A DNA stretch of 64,000 bases from an uncultured Gemmatimonadota bacterium (GTDB lineage Bacteria; Gemmatimonadota; Gemmatimonadetes; Gemmatimonadales; Gemmatimonadaceae), in NCBI GenBank assembly GCA_903882745.1, contig CAIRYG010000011.1, positions 62,001 to 126,000 on the forward strand. Reading direction: 5' to 3'. Of this stretch, positions 46,015-54,671 are shown in pieces; the first letter of the stretch is position 1; every line of letters starts with the position of its first letter. Under the pieces are notes generated by a model, which was given only the letters and a program-made list of their open reading frames with translations, was not told the DNA's origin and searched no databases. Made by a program: the position numbers and the translations under genes.

Positions 46015-46097
46015 AACGCACGATGGATGCGGCCACCTACGGCCAATGAACGCATCCAGCGAACGCCACCAGTCCTCCCCCGAGGTCCTGTGATCGT

Positions 46098-46248
46098 GGC
46101 GCGAACGTGGGTCGTCTCCTGGCTCCGGGCAACCACACTCGCCTTCCCGACCGCTCGGTCAGTGGCATTGTGAGTATGGCGTGTTGCTACCCGTTACAGT
46201 GGCGGGGCCGCGTCGGCATTGCACCGACTTCCGTGTCCCGCGTTCGCC
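46098..46248 (-). ncRNA. Cobalamin riboswitch aptamer
   Basis: The minus strand shows the conserved core in order: GGAAGTCGGTGCAATGCCGA, CGCGGCCCCGCCACTGTAA, AATGCCACTGACC, GGGAAGGCGAGTG and GAGCCAGGAGACGACC. The P1 helix forms between GGCGAACG...GGG at the 5' end and CCCACGTTCGCGCC at the 3' end (46098-46107). It lies directly upstream of btuFCDB and should shut the operon when adenosylcobalamin or a related cobalamin is abundant. Confidence 0.97.
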
Positions 46249-46266
46249 TTCAGTTGTTTTGAGAAG

Positions 46267-47457
46267 CTATTGTAGACCGTCTCGGCGCGCAATAGCGACA
46301 CCAAGGCGTCCCTTCAACTGCGCGCGCGTTTGATAGTGCGCTGCCTTCTGATCGGCGGTGGGTGCTGTGAGTTCCCCGTACGCGGCATCGAGTGCCGCAA
46401 TCTGCTTGGCCAGGACATCCGGATCATCGGCGTGACGGGCATCGCGCGCGGCCGAGCCAGCGCCACGGCGGAGGAAGCCGCCGGCGAGTCCAAGCAGGAC
46501 CGCGGCCCCGATGACCGTAACGGCGAGAGCCAGGCGCACGTTGAGACTCCCGGCTCCTCCGCCGGGCACGCCAACGACCACGCGCGCGCTTGCAAGCACT
46601 TCGTCGCCAAGGAATCGTGCGAAGCTGCGCCCGCCCACTGTTGCGGCCTGCTGGGCTTTCACCCCACCTCCGGTCACGCCACCGCCCTGCCCTTCGAGGA
46701 GTACCTCAAGGACGGGGACTTTCACCGGGACGGGAAGGGTGAATTGCTTGGCTGAGGAGGGGAGCGAATAGGTGATCGAGAACTGCTTGAGCCCGGGTCC
46801 GATCGGCGCGATGACGCGAACCGCATTCCCGTCGAACGTGATGGATTCCGCAGAGATATCCCCCTGCCCGCCCCGAGGAGCCAGCGCGCCATCGGGGAGC
46901 CGCGTTTCGAATACGGCCCGTTTAGCCGGCCCCGGCACACGGGTGAGCGTGGAGTCGTTACTGAGTTCGTAGACCTCAATAATCACGCGCTCTTTTGGCG
47001 TGGTGCTGTCGGGCGCCGTCACCACCACGTGACGGCCACGCACGGTAATCGCCACCGGGCCACTCGTCGTGTCAAACACGGTGAGCGTTGCATCGTCGCC
47101 GCTCACGCGCGCGCCGCGCAGGGGCGACGTGAAATAGGCGATGCCCGAGTAGTTGGTCGACACGAAATACAGCGCGGTCGAATCCCCGTTGGGGCGATAC
47201 CGCATGGTGTACCGTCCAGCGGCGTCCGTGCGTACGGAATCGAGCGGGCCAGAACGGTCCTTGTCCACGCGATGCAGGGTGGCCCAAGCGCCGGCGAGCG
47301 GGGTTGGCGTGCGCCCCACCGTGTGCACGATGCGTCCCGACACCTCACGCGGCGCGCCCGGTCCTTCCGCAGCCGATTGGGCTCCGCGGCTCGACGCGCG
47401 GACTAGCTGTGCGGCGGCAGCCGCGACGACCACGAACCTACGGACGGAACTTTCCAA
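46267..47457 (-). CDS. Secreted/membrane protein with carboxypeptidase-regulatory-like domain
   Basis: The protein is about 396 residues if TTG 47455-47457 is the start, which gives a convincing signal (MESSVRRFVVVAAAAAQLV). GTG 47431-47433 is the alternative. An Ig-like carboxypeptidase-regulatory domain (VSGRIVHTVGRTPTPLAG, then GRYTMRYRPNGDS) comes first, and more beta-rich sequence follows. One membrane helix (LALAVTVIGAAVLLGLAGGF) and a short helical cytoplasmic tail end the protein. No function is recognised. It overlaps the DUF151 gene end and is read from the metK side. Confidence 0.7.
   Translation of the reverse strand: MESSVRRFVVVAAAAAQLVRASSRGAQSAAEGPGAPREVSGRIVHTVGRTPTPLAGAWATLHRVDKDRSGPLDSVRTDAAGRYTMRYRPNGDSTALYFVSTNYSGIAYFTSPLRGARVSGDDATLTVFDTTSGPVAITVRGRHVVVTAPDSTTPKERVIIEVYELSNDSTLTRVPGPAKRAVFETRLPDGALAPRGGQGDISAESITFDGNAVRVIAPIGPGLKQFSITYSLPSSAKQFTLPVPVKVPVLEVLLEGQGGGVTGGGVKAQQAATVGGRSFARFLGDEVLASARVVVGVPGGGAGSLNVRLALAVTVIGAAVLLGLAGGFLRRGAGSAARDARHADDPDVLAKQIAALDAAYGELTAPTADQKAAHYQTRAQLKGRLGVAIARRDGLQ
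46269..46274 (-). promoter_or_regulatory. Candidate -10 element of the btu operon
   Basis: TACAAT on the minus strand lies about 20 bases upstream of the riboswitch 5' end, overlapping the stop of the upstream gene. No good -35 is present at 16-18 bases. Confidence 0.4.
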
Positions 47458-48061
47458 AGTCCTCCGGACGCAATTGTTCGAGGTATCGCTGCAGGTCCGA
47501 TGACGCGGGCTTCCCTGTTGCCGATGGCGACTGGTAGCCCCCCTCGTCGTATTCTGGTTCATCACGGCTCGGCGGATTGTCCTGCTGCGCGCTCGTGAAA
47601 TCCGGAATCTCAGGCATCTCACGCTCATCGTCGGATGCCGCGCCATCCTCGGCGTTCTCGTCATCGCCGAGCGTTGGATAGTGCGCGAGCAGGGCGTCCG
47701 CCGCGAACATCGGCGCATCGGCGCGCAGCGCGAGCGCGATCGCGTCCGACGGTCGCGCGTCGATCAGAATATCGGTGCCGTTATGTTCGACTACGAGTTG
47801 CGCGAAAAACGTGTTTTCGCTGACATGCGTTACCGTCACGCGCTTGATCATGCCGCCTAGCGACGCCACAAGGGCGCGTGCGAGATCATGAGTCAAGGGA
47901 CGCTCGTTCGTCACGCCCTCGAGGTGACGGGCAATGGCTTCCGCCTCAGCGCGTCCAATCCAGATCGGGAGCATACGCGTGCCGTTCAGCTCTTGGAGCA
48001 CGACGAGGTTGGTGCCCGCCGTGCCATCCATGGCCAGTCGAGAGACCCGTACGGGTATCAT
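47438..48061 (-). CDS. DUF151 bifunctional nuclease family protein
   Basis: The 207-residue protein begins MIPVRVSRLAMDGTAGTNLV and has LPIWIGRAEAEAIARHLEG, followed by the RPLTHDLARALV and IDARPSDAIALALR motifs of the DUF151 (bifunctional nuclease) family. The C-terminal 70 residues are acidic and low in complexity. Plant and bacterial relatives have DNase/RNase activity in vitro; the cellular role is unclear. The ATG at 48059-48061 lies in the loop of a 13-bp inverted repeat. A TTG at 48088 directly after metK would avoid this but lacks a ribosome site. Confidence 0.88.
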   Translation of the reverse strand: MIPVRVSRLAMDGTAGTNLVVLQELNGTRMLPIWIGRAEAEAIARHLEGVTNERPLTHDLARALVASLGGMIKRVTVTHVSENTFFAQLVVEHNGTDILIDARPSDAIALALRADAPMFAADALLAHYPTLGDDENAEDGAASDDEREMPEIPDFTSAQQDNPPSRDEPEYDEGGYQSPSATGKPASSDLQRYLEQLRPEDFGKFRP

Positions 48062-48078
48062 GCGAGTCTCTCGACTGG
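48034..48078. repeat. 13-bp perfect inverted repeat enclosing the DUF151 start codon
   Basis: CCAGTCGAGAGAC (48034-48046) and GTCTCTCGACTGG (48066-48078) are exact complements separated by 19 bases. On the minus strand the loop contains the ATG of the DUF151 gene, and the GAGAG that would serve as its ribosome site is in the stem. It begins 11 bp after the metK stop. Confidence 0.92.
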
Positions 48079-48088
48079 GCGCAGACAA

Positions 48089-49264
48089 CTAGCCGCGCAC
48101 CGCCTTCTTGAGGGCGGCGACCTTGTCAGTGCGCTCCCACGTGAACGTGGTGACCTTCTTGCCCAAGCGGACCGTCTTCTCGCTCGTGCGGCCGAAGTGA
48201 CCGTACGCCGCCGTGTCGCCGTAAATCGGCTTGCGCAGATCCAGTGCTTCGATGATCCCCTTGGGGGTCAGATCAAAGACCTTGTTGACGGCCTGCATGA
48301 TCTTCGCTTCCGGCGCCGTCGCGGTGCCGAAGGTGTCGACCATCACGGACACCGGCTTGGCGACGCCGATCGCGTATGCGACCTGCACTTCGCACTTCGT
48401 AGCGAGCTTGGCCGCCACGATGTTCTTGGCTACCCAGCGGGCCGCATAGCAGGCCGAACGATCGACTTTCGAGGGATCCTTGCCGCTGAACGCGCCGCCG
48501 CCGTGACGGCCCATGCCGCCGTAGGTGTCGACGATAATCTTGCGGCCCGTGAGCCCGGCATCTCCGTGTGGGCCGCCAATCACAAAGCGCCCCGTCGGGT
48601 TGATATGCACCTTCATCGACTTGGTCTGCAACTCGGCCGGGATCACGGCGTCGATGATGTCGCGACGTACTGCCTCGCGAATCGTCTTGTTGCTCACATC
48701 GTCGCTGTGCTGGGTCGAAATGACGACCGTGTCTACCGACACCGGGCGCCCGTTCTCATAGACCACCGAAACCTGCGACTTGCCGTCTGGACGCAGCCAC
48801 TTGAGCGACTTGTCCTTGCGGCGCTCCGAGAGCGCGAAGGCGAGCTTGTGCGCGAGCAGAATCGGGAGCGGCATCAGCTCCTCGGTCTCGTCACACGCAT
48901 AGCCAAACATCATCCCCTGGTCGCCCGCGCCGCCGGTATCGACGCCCATCGCGATATGCGCCGACTGCTGGTCGATGGTCGACATGACCGCGCACGACTC
49001 GGCGTCAAAGCCCATCTGCCCGCCGACGTAGCCGATCTTACGGATCGTGTCGCGAACCAGCGTGGGGAGATGCACATACGAATGCGTCGTGATCTCGCCA
49101 AAAATGGTCGCGAGGCCCGTGGTCACCATGGTCTCGCATGCGACACGTGAGGCCGGATCCTGCGCCAACATGGCGTCAAGCACCGCGTCCGAGATCTGGT
49201 CGGCGACTTTATCCGGGTGTCCTTCGGTAACGGACTCTGAGGTAAACAGGTGGCGATGAAGCAC
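48089..49264 (-). CDS. metK: S-adenosylmethionine synthetase
   Basis: The 391-residue enzyme makes SAM from methionine and ATP. It has [20 protein letters not shown] at the N-terminus, [13 protein letters not shown], and [16 protein letters not shown], the phosphate-binding signature. It starts with GTG and lacks a strong ribosome site. The 84-bp gap upstream contains no SAM riboswitch; a TGTAAT-like -10 is present but without a good -35. Confidence 0.97.
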   Translation of the reverse strand: MLHRHLFTSESVTEGHPDKVADQISDAVLDAMLAQDPASRVACETMVTTGLATIFGEITTHSYVHLPTLVRDTIRKIGYVGGQMGFDAESCAVMSTIDQQSAHIAMGVDTGGAGDQGMMFGYACDETEELMPLPILLAHKLAFALSERRKDKSLKWLRPDGKSQVSVVYENGRPVSVDTVVISTQHSDDVSNKTIREAVRRDIIDAVIPAELQTKSMKVHINPTGRFVIGGPHGDAGLTGRKIIVDTYGGMGRHGGGAFSGKDPSKVDRSACYAARWVAKNIVAAKLATKCEVQVAYAIGVAKPVSVMVDTFGTATAPEAKIMQAVNKVFDLTPKGIIEALDLRKPIYGDTAAYGHFGRTSEKTVRLGKKVTTFTWERTDKVAALKKAVRG

Positions 49265-49348
49265 GGCGCGAGTGGTTGGGTGTGGGTAGGTCGGACAGTG
49301 CCTGAAAATTACACTACAGAATGCTATCGAGCGAGTGCCATAAGCCAG

Positions 49349-51103
49349 TTACGGGTTTTCGGACAGCTCCTGCTCGAGCGCGGCGCGCAGCACCGCCTCC
49401 GCCGCCGCCGGGGTCCCGGCATCGCAGGCCCGCGTGACCGCCTCGGCGGCAACCGAGGTGTGAATGCCGCGAATGATCTGCTTGACGGCCGGCACCGAAA
49501 GAGGGGCCACGCTGAGCGTCCGGACACCCAGCCCGATGAGTGCAAACGCCATAATCGGCTCGGACGCCATTTCGCCGCAGACGCTCACGTCGAGACCATG
49601 GTCAGCCCCAACCCGCACCGTACGGCGGATCAACCGGAGCACCGCAGGGTGCAACGGCGTGAACCGCGAGGCGAGGCTCGCGTTCCCACGGTCAACGGCC
49701 AGGGTGTACTGCACCAAATCATTGGTCCCGATGCTAAAGAACGCGACCTCCGCCGCCAGTGCGTCGGCCGTGAGCACCGCGGCCGGTGTCTCGATCATCA
49801 CGCCAAGCGGGATGTCGGCACGATGCGCGATCCCCCGAGCCGCCAGCTCACGGGCCGATTCTTCGAGCAGGAAGCGCGCCTGACGGACCTCGTCGACCGA
49901 GACCACGAGGGGCAACATGATGCGCACGTCCCCATGCACCGCGGCCCGCAACAGCGCCCGCAGCTGCGTTTTGAAGAGCTCCGGCTCGTCGAGGCACATG
50001 CGGATGGCGCGCCAGCCAAGGAATGGATTCGGCTCGTGCGGGTACCCGCCAACGGGAAGCTTATCGCCGCCCACGTCGAAGGTGCGGATGACCACGGGGC
50101 GCCCATCAAATGCGCGAATGACGTTGGAGTACGACTCGTACTGCTCGTCTTCGGTGGGCATCGAGGCTCTGCCGACCACCAAGAACTCCGTGCGCATGAG
50201 GCCGACGCCATCGGCGCCACTCGTCGCGGCGGTCCCGACTTCGTCGGGAAGATCCACATTCGCGCGCAGGGTGAGCCGGACGCCGTCGGCGGTGATAGCC
50301 TCAGCACCCGCGACCTTTGCCAACTGCGCGCGCTGCAGCGCCTCGGCGCGGGACCGCGCATCGGCCTGCGAGAGCTCGGCGGTCGTGGGACGCACCAGCA
50401 GCGTCCCCGCGGTGCCGTCGAGGATCACGCGATCGCCCGTTTCGATACGCGTCGTCGCGTCGAGCAAGCCAACGACCGCCGGCAGTCCGAGCGAGCGGGC
50501 GAGAATCGCCACGTGCGACGTGCGCGTGCCCGCATCCGTCGCAATCGCGGCAATGCATTCGCGGTCGAGCTGGAGTGTTAGGCTCGGCGTGAGATCGTGC
50601 GTAATGAGAATCGCATTGGCCCCCTTCGGCAAATCAACGGGGTCGTAGTCCGGGAGTCCCAACAGCACCGACAGCACGCGGATGTGCACGTCGGTCAGGT
50701 CGCCGACACGTTCACGCATCATGGCGTTCGCCGACCGCGCAAAGTGCTCGCGCGACTCCACCATTACCGTGTCGAACGCGCGCTCGGCGGTGAAGCCTTG
50801 TCCGATCATCAGGCGTACGCGCCCGGCCAACTCCTCGTCCTGGATGACACTGATCTGCACATCAAAGATTGCCGATTCGGCCGCGCCAGCCGTGCGCTCC
50901 GCACGCTCGCGCACGTACTGCAGGCGCTCCACGGCCTTGCGCAGCGCAGCATTCAACCGCTCGAGTTCGGCGGGAATCGCTTCGTCGGGAATGACGCGCG
51001 TCGGGACTTCCGGCACCTCCCATCGGAGGAGATGCGCGGCACCCACGACAATCCCCGGAGAGGCGGGAATGCCGTTGAGCGGCAAGCTCGCGCGCGCGCC
51101 CAT
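49349..51103 (-). CDS. ptsI: PTS enzyme I (phosphoenolpyruvate-protein phosphotransferase)
   Basis: The 584-residue enzyme takes phosphate from PEP and passes it to HPr. The phospho-His segment GTRTSHVAILARSLGLP places the active His at 197. The PEP-binding barrel has LMRTEFL and the catalytic VCGEMASEP cysteine. The start is set at ATG 51101-51103, one base after the HPr stop. The protein has standard length with no GAF domain, so it is a sugar-type EI rather than the nitrogen PTS form. Confidence 0.97.
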   Translation of the reverse strand: MGARASLPLNGIPASPGIVVGAAHLLRWEVPEVPTRVIPDEAIPAELERLNAALRKAVERLQYVRERAERTAGAAESAIFDVQISVIQDEELAGRVRLMIGQGFTAERAFDTVMVESREHFARSANAMMRERVGDLTDVHIRVLSVLLGLPDYDPVDLPKGANAILITHDLTPSLTLQLDRECIAAIATDAGTRTSHVAILARSLGLPAVVGLLDATTRIETGDRVILDGTAGTLLVRPTTAELSQADARSRAEALQRAQLAKVAGAEAITADGVRLTLRANVDLPDEVGTAATSGADGVGLMRTEFLVVGRASMPTEDEQYESYSNVIRAFDGRPVVIRTFDVGGDKLPVGGYPHEPNPFLGWRAIRMCLDEPELFKTQLRALLRAAVHGDVRIMLPLVVSVDEVRQARFLLEESARELAARGIAHRADIPLGVMIETPAAVLTADALAAEVAFFSIGTNDLVQYTLAVDRGNASLASRFTPLHPAVLRLIRRTVRVGADHGLDVSVCGEMASEPIMAFALIGLGVRTLSVAPLSVPAVKQIIRGIHTSVAAEAVTRACDAGTPAAAEAVLRAALEQELSENP

Positions 51104-51104
51104 A

Positions 51105-51371
51105 CTATTGCTCACCGAAACCCGCCGCGATGACGGCGGCGAGCGCGTCGAGCGCTTCAGTTTCGTCGACGCCGTCGGCGCGCAGCACAATCTCTGCCCC
51201 GCACTCAGCCGCCAGCATCATCACCCCCATGATGCTCTTTGCATTCACCTCGAGGTCGTCACGGGTAATCGTGATGTGCGAGGTGAACTTCGCCGTGGTC
51301 TTCACGATTTGTGCCGCGGGGCGCGCATGAATGCCGTGACTGTTTCGGACTGTAACTAAACGCTCGACCAT
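51105..51371 (-). CDS. ptsH: Phosphocarrier protein HPr
   Basis: The 88-residue protein has HGIHARPAA with the catalytic His15 and KSIMGVM with Ser46, the site for HPr kinase. Both sites are intact, matching the hprK gene in the same operon. The ATG overlaps the EIID stop (TGATG); the frame is open upstream only inside EIID. Confidence 0.97.
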   Translation of the reverse strand: MVERLVTVRNSHGIHARPAAQIVKTTAKFTSHITITRDDLEVNAKSIMGVMMLAAECGAEIVLRADGVDETEALDALAAVIAAGFGEQ

Positions 51372-52129
51372 CAGCGCACCACCGAGTAAAGAATGAGTCC
51401 TGCGAGACCCGCGATGGCGACACGCCACCCTTCCACACGCCCTTGGAGGCGCGTCACGACGAACGCACCGGCAGCAGCTGCCGCGAGCACAAACACCAGC
51501 CAGCTTCGCGCTGGTCCAACGACACCGCGAACCGCGAGCGGCCACACCACGCCAGCCGTCAGCGCTGCCACGCGTGCCACGGCGGCCGGTCCCTTCCGGA
51601 ACAGTGGGTTGCCAAGCGAGTTCGCAACCCGCAGCCCATTGCGGTATCCCGCCTCGAGTCCCCAGAGGCGCAGCCCGAGATGTCCGAGGTTATAGAGCAC
51701 GACGAACGTCAGGACCACCGTGAGCGGCGCTGCTCCAGCACTGAACACACCGAGCGCAACCAAGGAGCAGGCCGGTAACCATCCTGCCCACACCAGGCGA
51801 TCGCCGACGCTACCGAGTGGACCACAGCACGCCGTGCGAAAACGCTCGATGCGTGTGACATCCTCTCCGTCGAGCTCCGCGCGCAAAAGGGCGCCTACGG
51901 CCAACCCTGCCAGATACGGATGCGCATTGAAGTAGCTCGCATGGCGTGCCATGGCGGCGCGGAAGGGCGCACCGTCGGTACCTCCCGGCAACAGTCGCAA
52001 CCCGGGCTCCATGGCAAAGGCGATGCCATTGCCCATGAGGGTCTCATAGTTCCACGCCCCCTGCACCGCGAGTAATCGCAGGAGGGTGGCGAAACGAATG
52101 CCAAAGGGAAGCTGTCTCGGCGCGCTCAC
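51371..52129 (-). CDS. PTS mannose-family EIID component
   Basis: The 252-residue membrane protein begins at GTG 52127-52129, overlapping the EIIC stop. The EIID signature LLAVQGAWNYETLMGNGIAF, the YFNAHPYLAGLAVGALLRAE segment and CGPLGSVGDRLVWAGWLP are visible, with C-terminal helices. It is somewhat shorter than the usual length of about 280. With EIIC it forms the sugar channel. Substrate is not predictable. Confidence 0.92.
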   Translation of the reverse strand: MSAPRQLPFGIRFATLLRLLAVQGAWNYETLMGNGIAFAMEPGLRLLPGGTDGAPFRAAMARHASYFNAHPYLAGLAVGALLRAELDGEDVTRIERFRTACCGPLGSVGDRLVWAGWLPACSLVALGVFSAGAAPLTVVLTFVVLYNLGHLGLRLWGLEAGYRNGLRVANSLGNPLFRKGPAAVARVAALTAGVVWPLAVRGVVGPARSWLVFVLAAAAAGAFVVTRLQGRVEGWRVAIAGLAGLILYSVVR

Positions 52130-52803
52130 GTGATCCCCAAGAGGCTCAAGCCTAGGAGGAAGCCGCCGAGTAGGTACCAGCGTGCGCCCGCGGTGGCATG
52201 GACAATCTTCCACACGGCACCGAGCGCGGTCGCTCCTGCGAGTGCGACCACCACCGCGCGTGAGGGTGCGGGAGCAAGCGACCACACGGACAGCACCACG
52301 CGCGAGAGCGGCACAAAAAGAGCGAGCGCGCCAAAGGTCACGAGTCCGCCACGGAGCAGATCCATCGTCATGCCGCGAAGCTGCAACGTCGCCACCGCGC
52401 CCTGTTCACCCGAGGCGAGCGCATCACGCATCCCTGCCGCCCAGCGTCCAATGGCACGGCGATGTTGAATCATCGACCAGCCGCTGACGACCGCCGTCAG
52501 CAACGAGGCAAGCACGGCCACGGCGAGGGCACCGGTGGTCCCATCGGGATGCAGCGCAAATATCGCGCCCCCCACGACCCCCGCCGAGCCCCATTCGGGA
52601 TATCGACTCGCGCCGAAGGGGAGCGTCTCAAGGGCGAACAACTCAAGCACGGCCCCCGCGATCACGCCGCGTCCGGGCGCGCCCGCGAGTGCACCGGCGA
52701 GAGTCGCCGACACAATCGGACGCGAAATCATGGCCTGCGGAAAGCTCACGACATCAAGCCCCAGCAGCGCCCCGAGCATGGTGAGCGGGAACAGTTCGAT
52801 CAT
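52126..52803 (-). CDS. PTS mannose/sorbose-family EIIC component
   Basis: The 225-residue polytopic protein has GLDVVSFPQAMISRPIVSAT and GAVLELFALETLPFGASRYP, typical of the sorbose-class EIIC. It is shorter than most EIIC proteins (about 260), with a reduced C-terminal region. It overlaps EIIB by 4 bp and EIID by 4 bp. Confidence 0.92.
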   Translation of the reverse strand: MIELFPLTMLGALLGLDVVSFPQAMISRPIVSATLAGALAGAPGRGVIAGAVLELFALETLPFGASRYPEWGSAGVVGGAIFALHPDGTTGALAVAVLASLLTAVVSGWSMIQHRRAIGRWAAGMRDALASGEQGAVATLQLRGMTMDLLRGGLVTFGALALFVPLSRVVLSVWSLAPAPSRAVVVALAGATALGAVWKIVHATAGARWYLLGGFLLGLSLLGIT

Positions 52804-53288
52804 CCGTCACCCGTGGACGCCAGGAGCGTGTCGAGCGAAAGGCTCGCCGCCGACGGGACATCCTGCGCGGTCACCTCAATCCCCTTCGCGGCGAGGGCGC
52901 GCAGCGCGATCTCCTCGTCCTCGGTGAGAAAGACGTAGCGCAGCTTGGGATTCCGTCCCACGCGATGATGAATTCCGCCGACGTGCACCCGTGGAATGGG
53001 CGCCAAGTCGGCAAGGCGACGCATGGTGCCAATATCGGCCGTGAGCAGCATGCCATGATCGGGCCGCGCCTGAAACCCGGCGAGATCGGCCGCGGCCTGC
53101 TCCACCGAGCGGACATGCAACTCCATCTCCGGCGGCACGCCCATGCGGTACAACTCCTGCTCCCAGTCGCTCGCGGCAACAGCGTCGTCGACCAACACGA
53201 AAAATGCGAGATCGAGTGGCTGCCCCCATCCCACGACCACCTGGCCATGGATGAGCCGATCATCAATGCGAAAGAGATCAACCGCCAT
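52800..53288 (-). CDS. PTS mannose/sorbose-family EIIB component
   Basis: The 162-residue cytoplasmic protein begins MAVDLFRIDDRLIHGQVVVG. The conserved RIDDRLIHGQV motif carries the phosphorylated His14. It accepts phosphate from EIIA and gives it to the incoming sugar. Confidence 0.96.
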   Translation of the reverse strand: MAVDLFRIDDRLIHGQVVVGWGQPLDLAFFVLVDDAVAASDWEQELYRMGVPPEMELHVRSVEQAAADLAGFQARPDHGMLLTADIGTMRRLADLAPIPRVHVGGIHHRVGRNPKLRYVFLTEDEEIALRALAAKGIEVTAQDVPSAASLSLDTLLASTGDG

Positions 53289-53709
53289 GCGACCCGTCCT
53301 CGACTCCCGACGTTGGCTCCGCCGCGATCACCAGCACGCCGTCGCGGCCTTTTGCCGCCGACAGGGTGGCGCCCGCCGCACCAACGCGCTCCTTGAGCAC
53401 ACAATCGAGCAGCATCGGGAGATTCGCACCCGTGACCACAGTGATGCGGCCGCGCGATTTCGCCAGTCGACGTGCGGCAATCGTGCAGCTCCCCGCGGGA
53501 AGATCGGTGAAGATCACATCGGCGCGCACGCGGTCCACCGCATCGGCAAGTGCGGCGGCAATCCCGTCGGCGTCGAGCCCGTGATTGCTGATCGTCGCCA
53601 CGCGTGGCTGCGGCCCTGCCACGCACTCCACGGCGTCGCGCAATCCCGCCGCGAAACCGCCGTGCCCGGCGATCACAATCCCTGCGCTCACATTGCTGCT
53701 ACTCGTCAT
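53278..53709 (-). CDS. PTS mannose-family EIIA component
   Basis: The 143-residue protein has GIVIAGHGGFAAGL with the phosphorylated His16 and a Rossmann-like fold (VIFTDLPAGS, then TGANLPMLLDCV). The start is ATG 53707-53709, overlapping the hprK stop by 11 bp. It is a free-standing EIIA rather than an EIIAB fusion. Confidence 0.95.
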   Translation of the reverse strand: MTSSSNVSAGIVIAGHGGFAAGLRDAVECVAGPQPRVATISNHGLDADGIAAALADAVDRVRADVIFTDLPAGSCTIAARRLAKSRGRITVVTGANLPMLLDCVLKERVGAAGATLSAAKGRDGVLVIAAEPTSGVEDGSHGG

Positions 53710-54667
53710 CGTCTTGCAGATAGCGCCCCACGTCGGTGGCTTGACGCATCTTGGCCTTGAGCCGCTCATTGAACGTCTCGGCGGCATGATGCCCGCTGTA
53801 GCGCAACAAATGGTTCATCGCGATCACTTCCGCGATCACCGTAATATTCTTCCCTGGATTCAGCGGAACGGTGATCTTCGGGATTGCCACGCCGAGAATA
53901 TCGATGGTCTCGTCGTCCAGTCCCGTGCGGTCAACCTCCGCTAACGCATCCCACTTGGTGAGATTCACGACTACCTCGACGCGCTTCTGCTGTCGCACGG
54001 CGTGAATCCCGAAAATACGCGGAATCTCAATCAGCCCGACGCCACGAATTTCCATGAAGTGGCGCGACATCTCGTGGCCGCGACCAATCAACACATCCGT
54101 GCCGCGCCGCGTGACCATCACCAGGTCATCAGCGACCAGCCGGTGCCCGCGCTCCACCAGATCGAGTACGCACTCAGATTTTCCAATGCCGCTCGCACCG
54201 GTGAACAGCAGCCCGACGCCGAACACATCGGCCAGCGATCCGTGCAGATTCGCCTGCGGGGCGAACTGCAGCTCCAGAAACGGGGTAATGACGCGGTAGA
54301 ACTCGAGCGTCTTCAACTGCGAGCGCAGAATCGTGACACCGGCTTGGTGCGCCGCCTCTTCGAAGCCATGCGGCAGCGCGAGTCCCTTGGTCACCATCAC
54401 CAACGGAATCTCGAAGGCGAAATAGGCCGTCAGGTTTCGGCTGCGCTCCTCAGCAGTCAACGAGGCCAGGTACGACACCTCGGTCTCGCCGAGCACTTGA
54501 ATGCGCTGATGCACGAAACGCCCGGTGTAACCCGCGAGCACCAGCCCTGGGCCGGATGCGTCGGGCATCGTGATCATGCGCTTAAAACCCTCGGGGTTCC
54601 CGAGAATCTCGAGCTGCAGCGAATCTTTCGTGTGTTCGTAAAACTCCGCGACCGTCAGTGCGCCCAC
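53699..54667 (-). CDS. hprK: HPr kinase/phosphorylase
   Basis: The 322-residue enzyme phosphorylates and dephosphorylates HPr on Ser46. It has an N-terminal regulatory domain, conserved His142 (LHGSLADVFG), P-loop GASGIGKS (157-164), VADD (178-181) and the family signature MEIRGVGLIEIP. The start is set at GTG 54665-54667 with GGGAGG eight bases upstream. It precedes the EIIA gene and follows a GT4 gene. In Firmicutes it controls carbon catabolite repression; in other phyla its output is less clear. Confidence 0.96.
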   Translation of the reverse strand: MGALTVAEFYEHTKDSLQLEILGNPEGFKRMITMPDASGPGLVLAGYTGRFVHQRIQVLGETEVSYLASLTAEERSRNLTAYFAFEIPLVMVTKGLALPHGFEEAAHQAGVTILRSQLKTLEFYRVITPFLELQFAPQANLHGSLADVFGVGLLFTGASGIGKSECVLDLVERGHRLVADDLVMVTRRGTDVLIGRGHEMSRHFMEIRGVGLIEIPRIFGIHAVRQQKRVEVVVNLTKWDALAEVDRTGLDDETIDILGVAIPKITVPLNPGKNITVIAEVIAMNHLLRYSGHHAAETFNERLKAKMRQATDVGRYLQDDDE

Positions 54668-54671
54668 CGAG

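Noticed and set aside
45983-46036. GTG start at 46036 for btuF
   Set aside because: It would place 18 residues before the lipoprotein signal and read through the regulatory hairpin. The TTG at 45982 has an ideal ribosome site.
49265-49348. SAM riboswitch before metK
   Set aside because: The gap is only 84 bp and shows none of the SAM-I or SAM-II core motifs.
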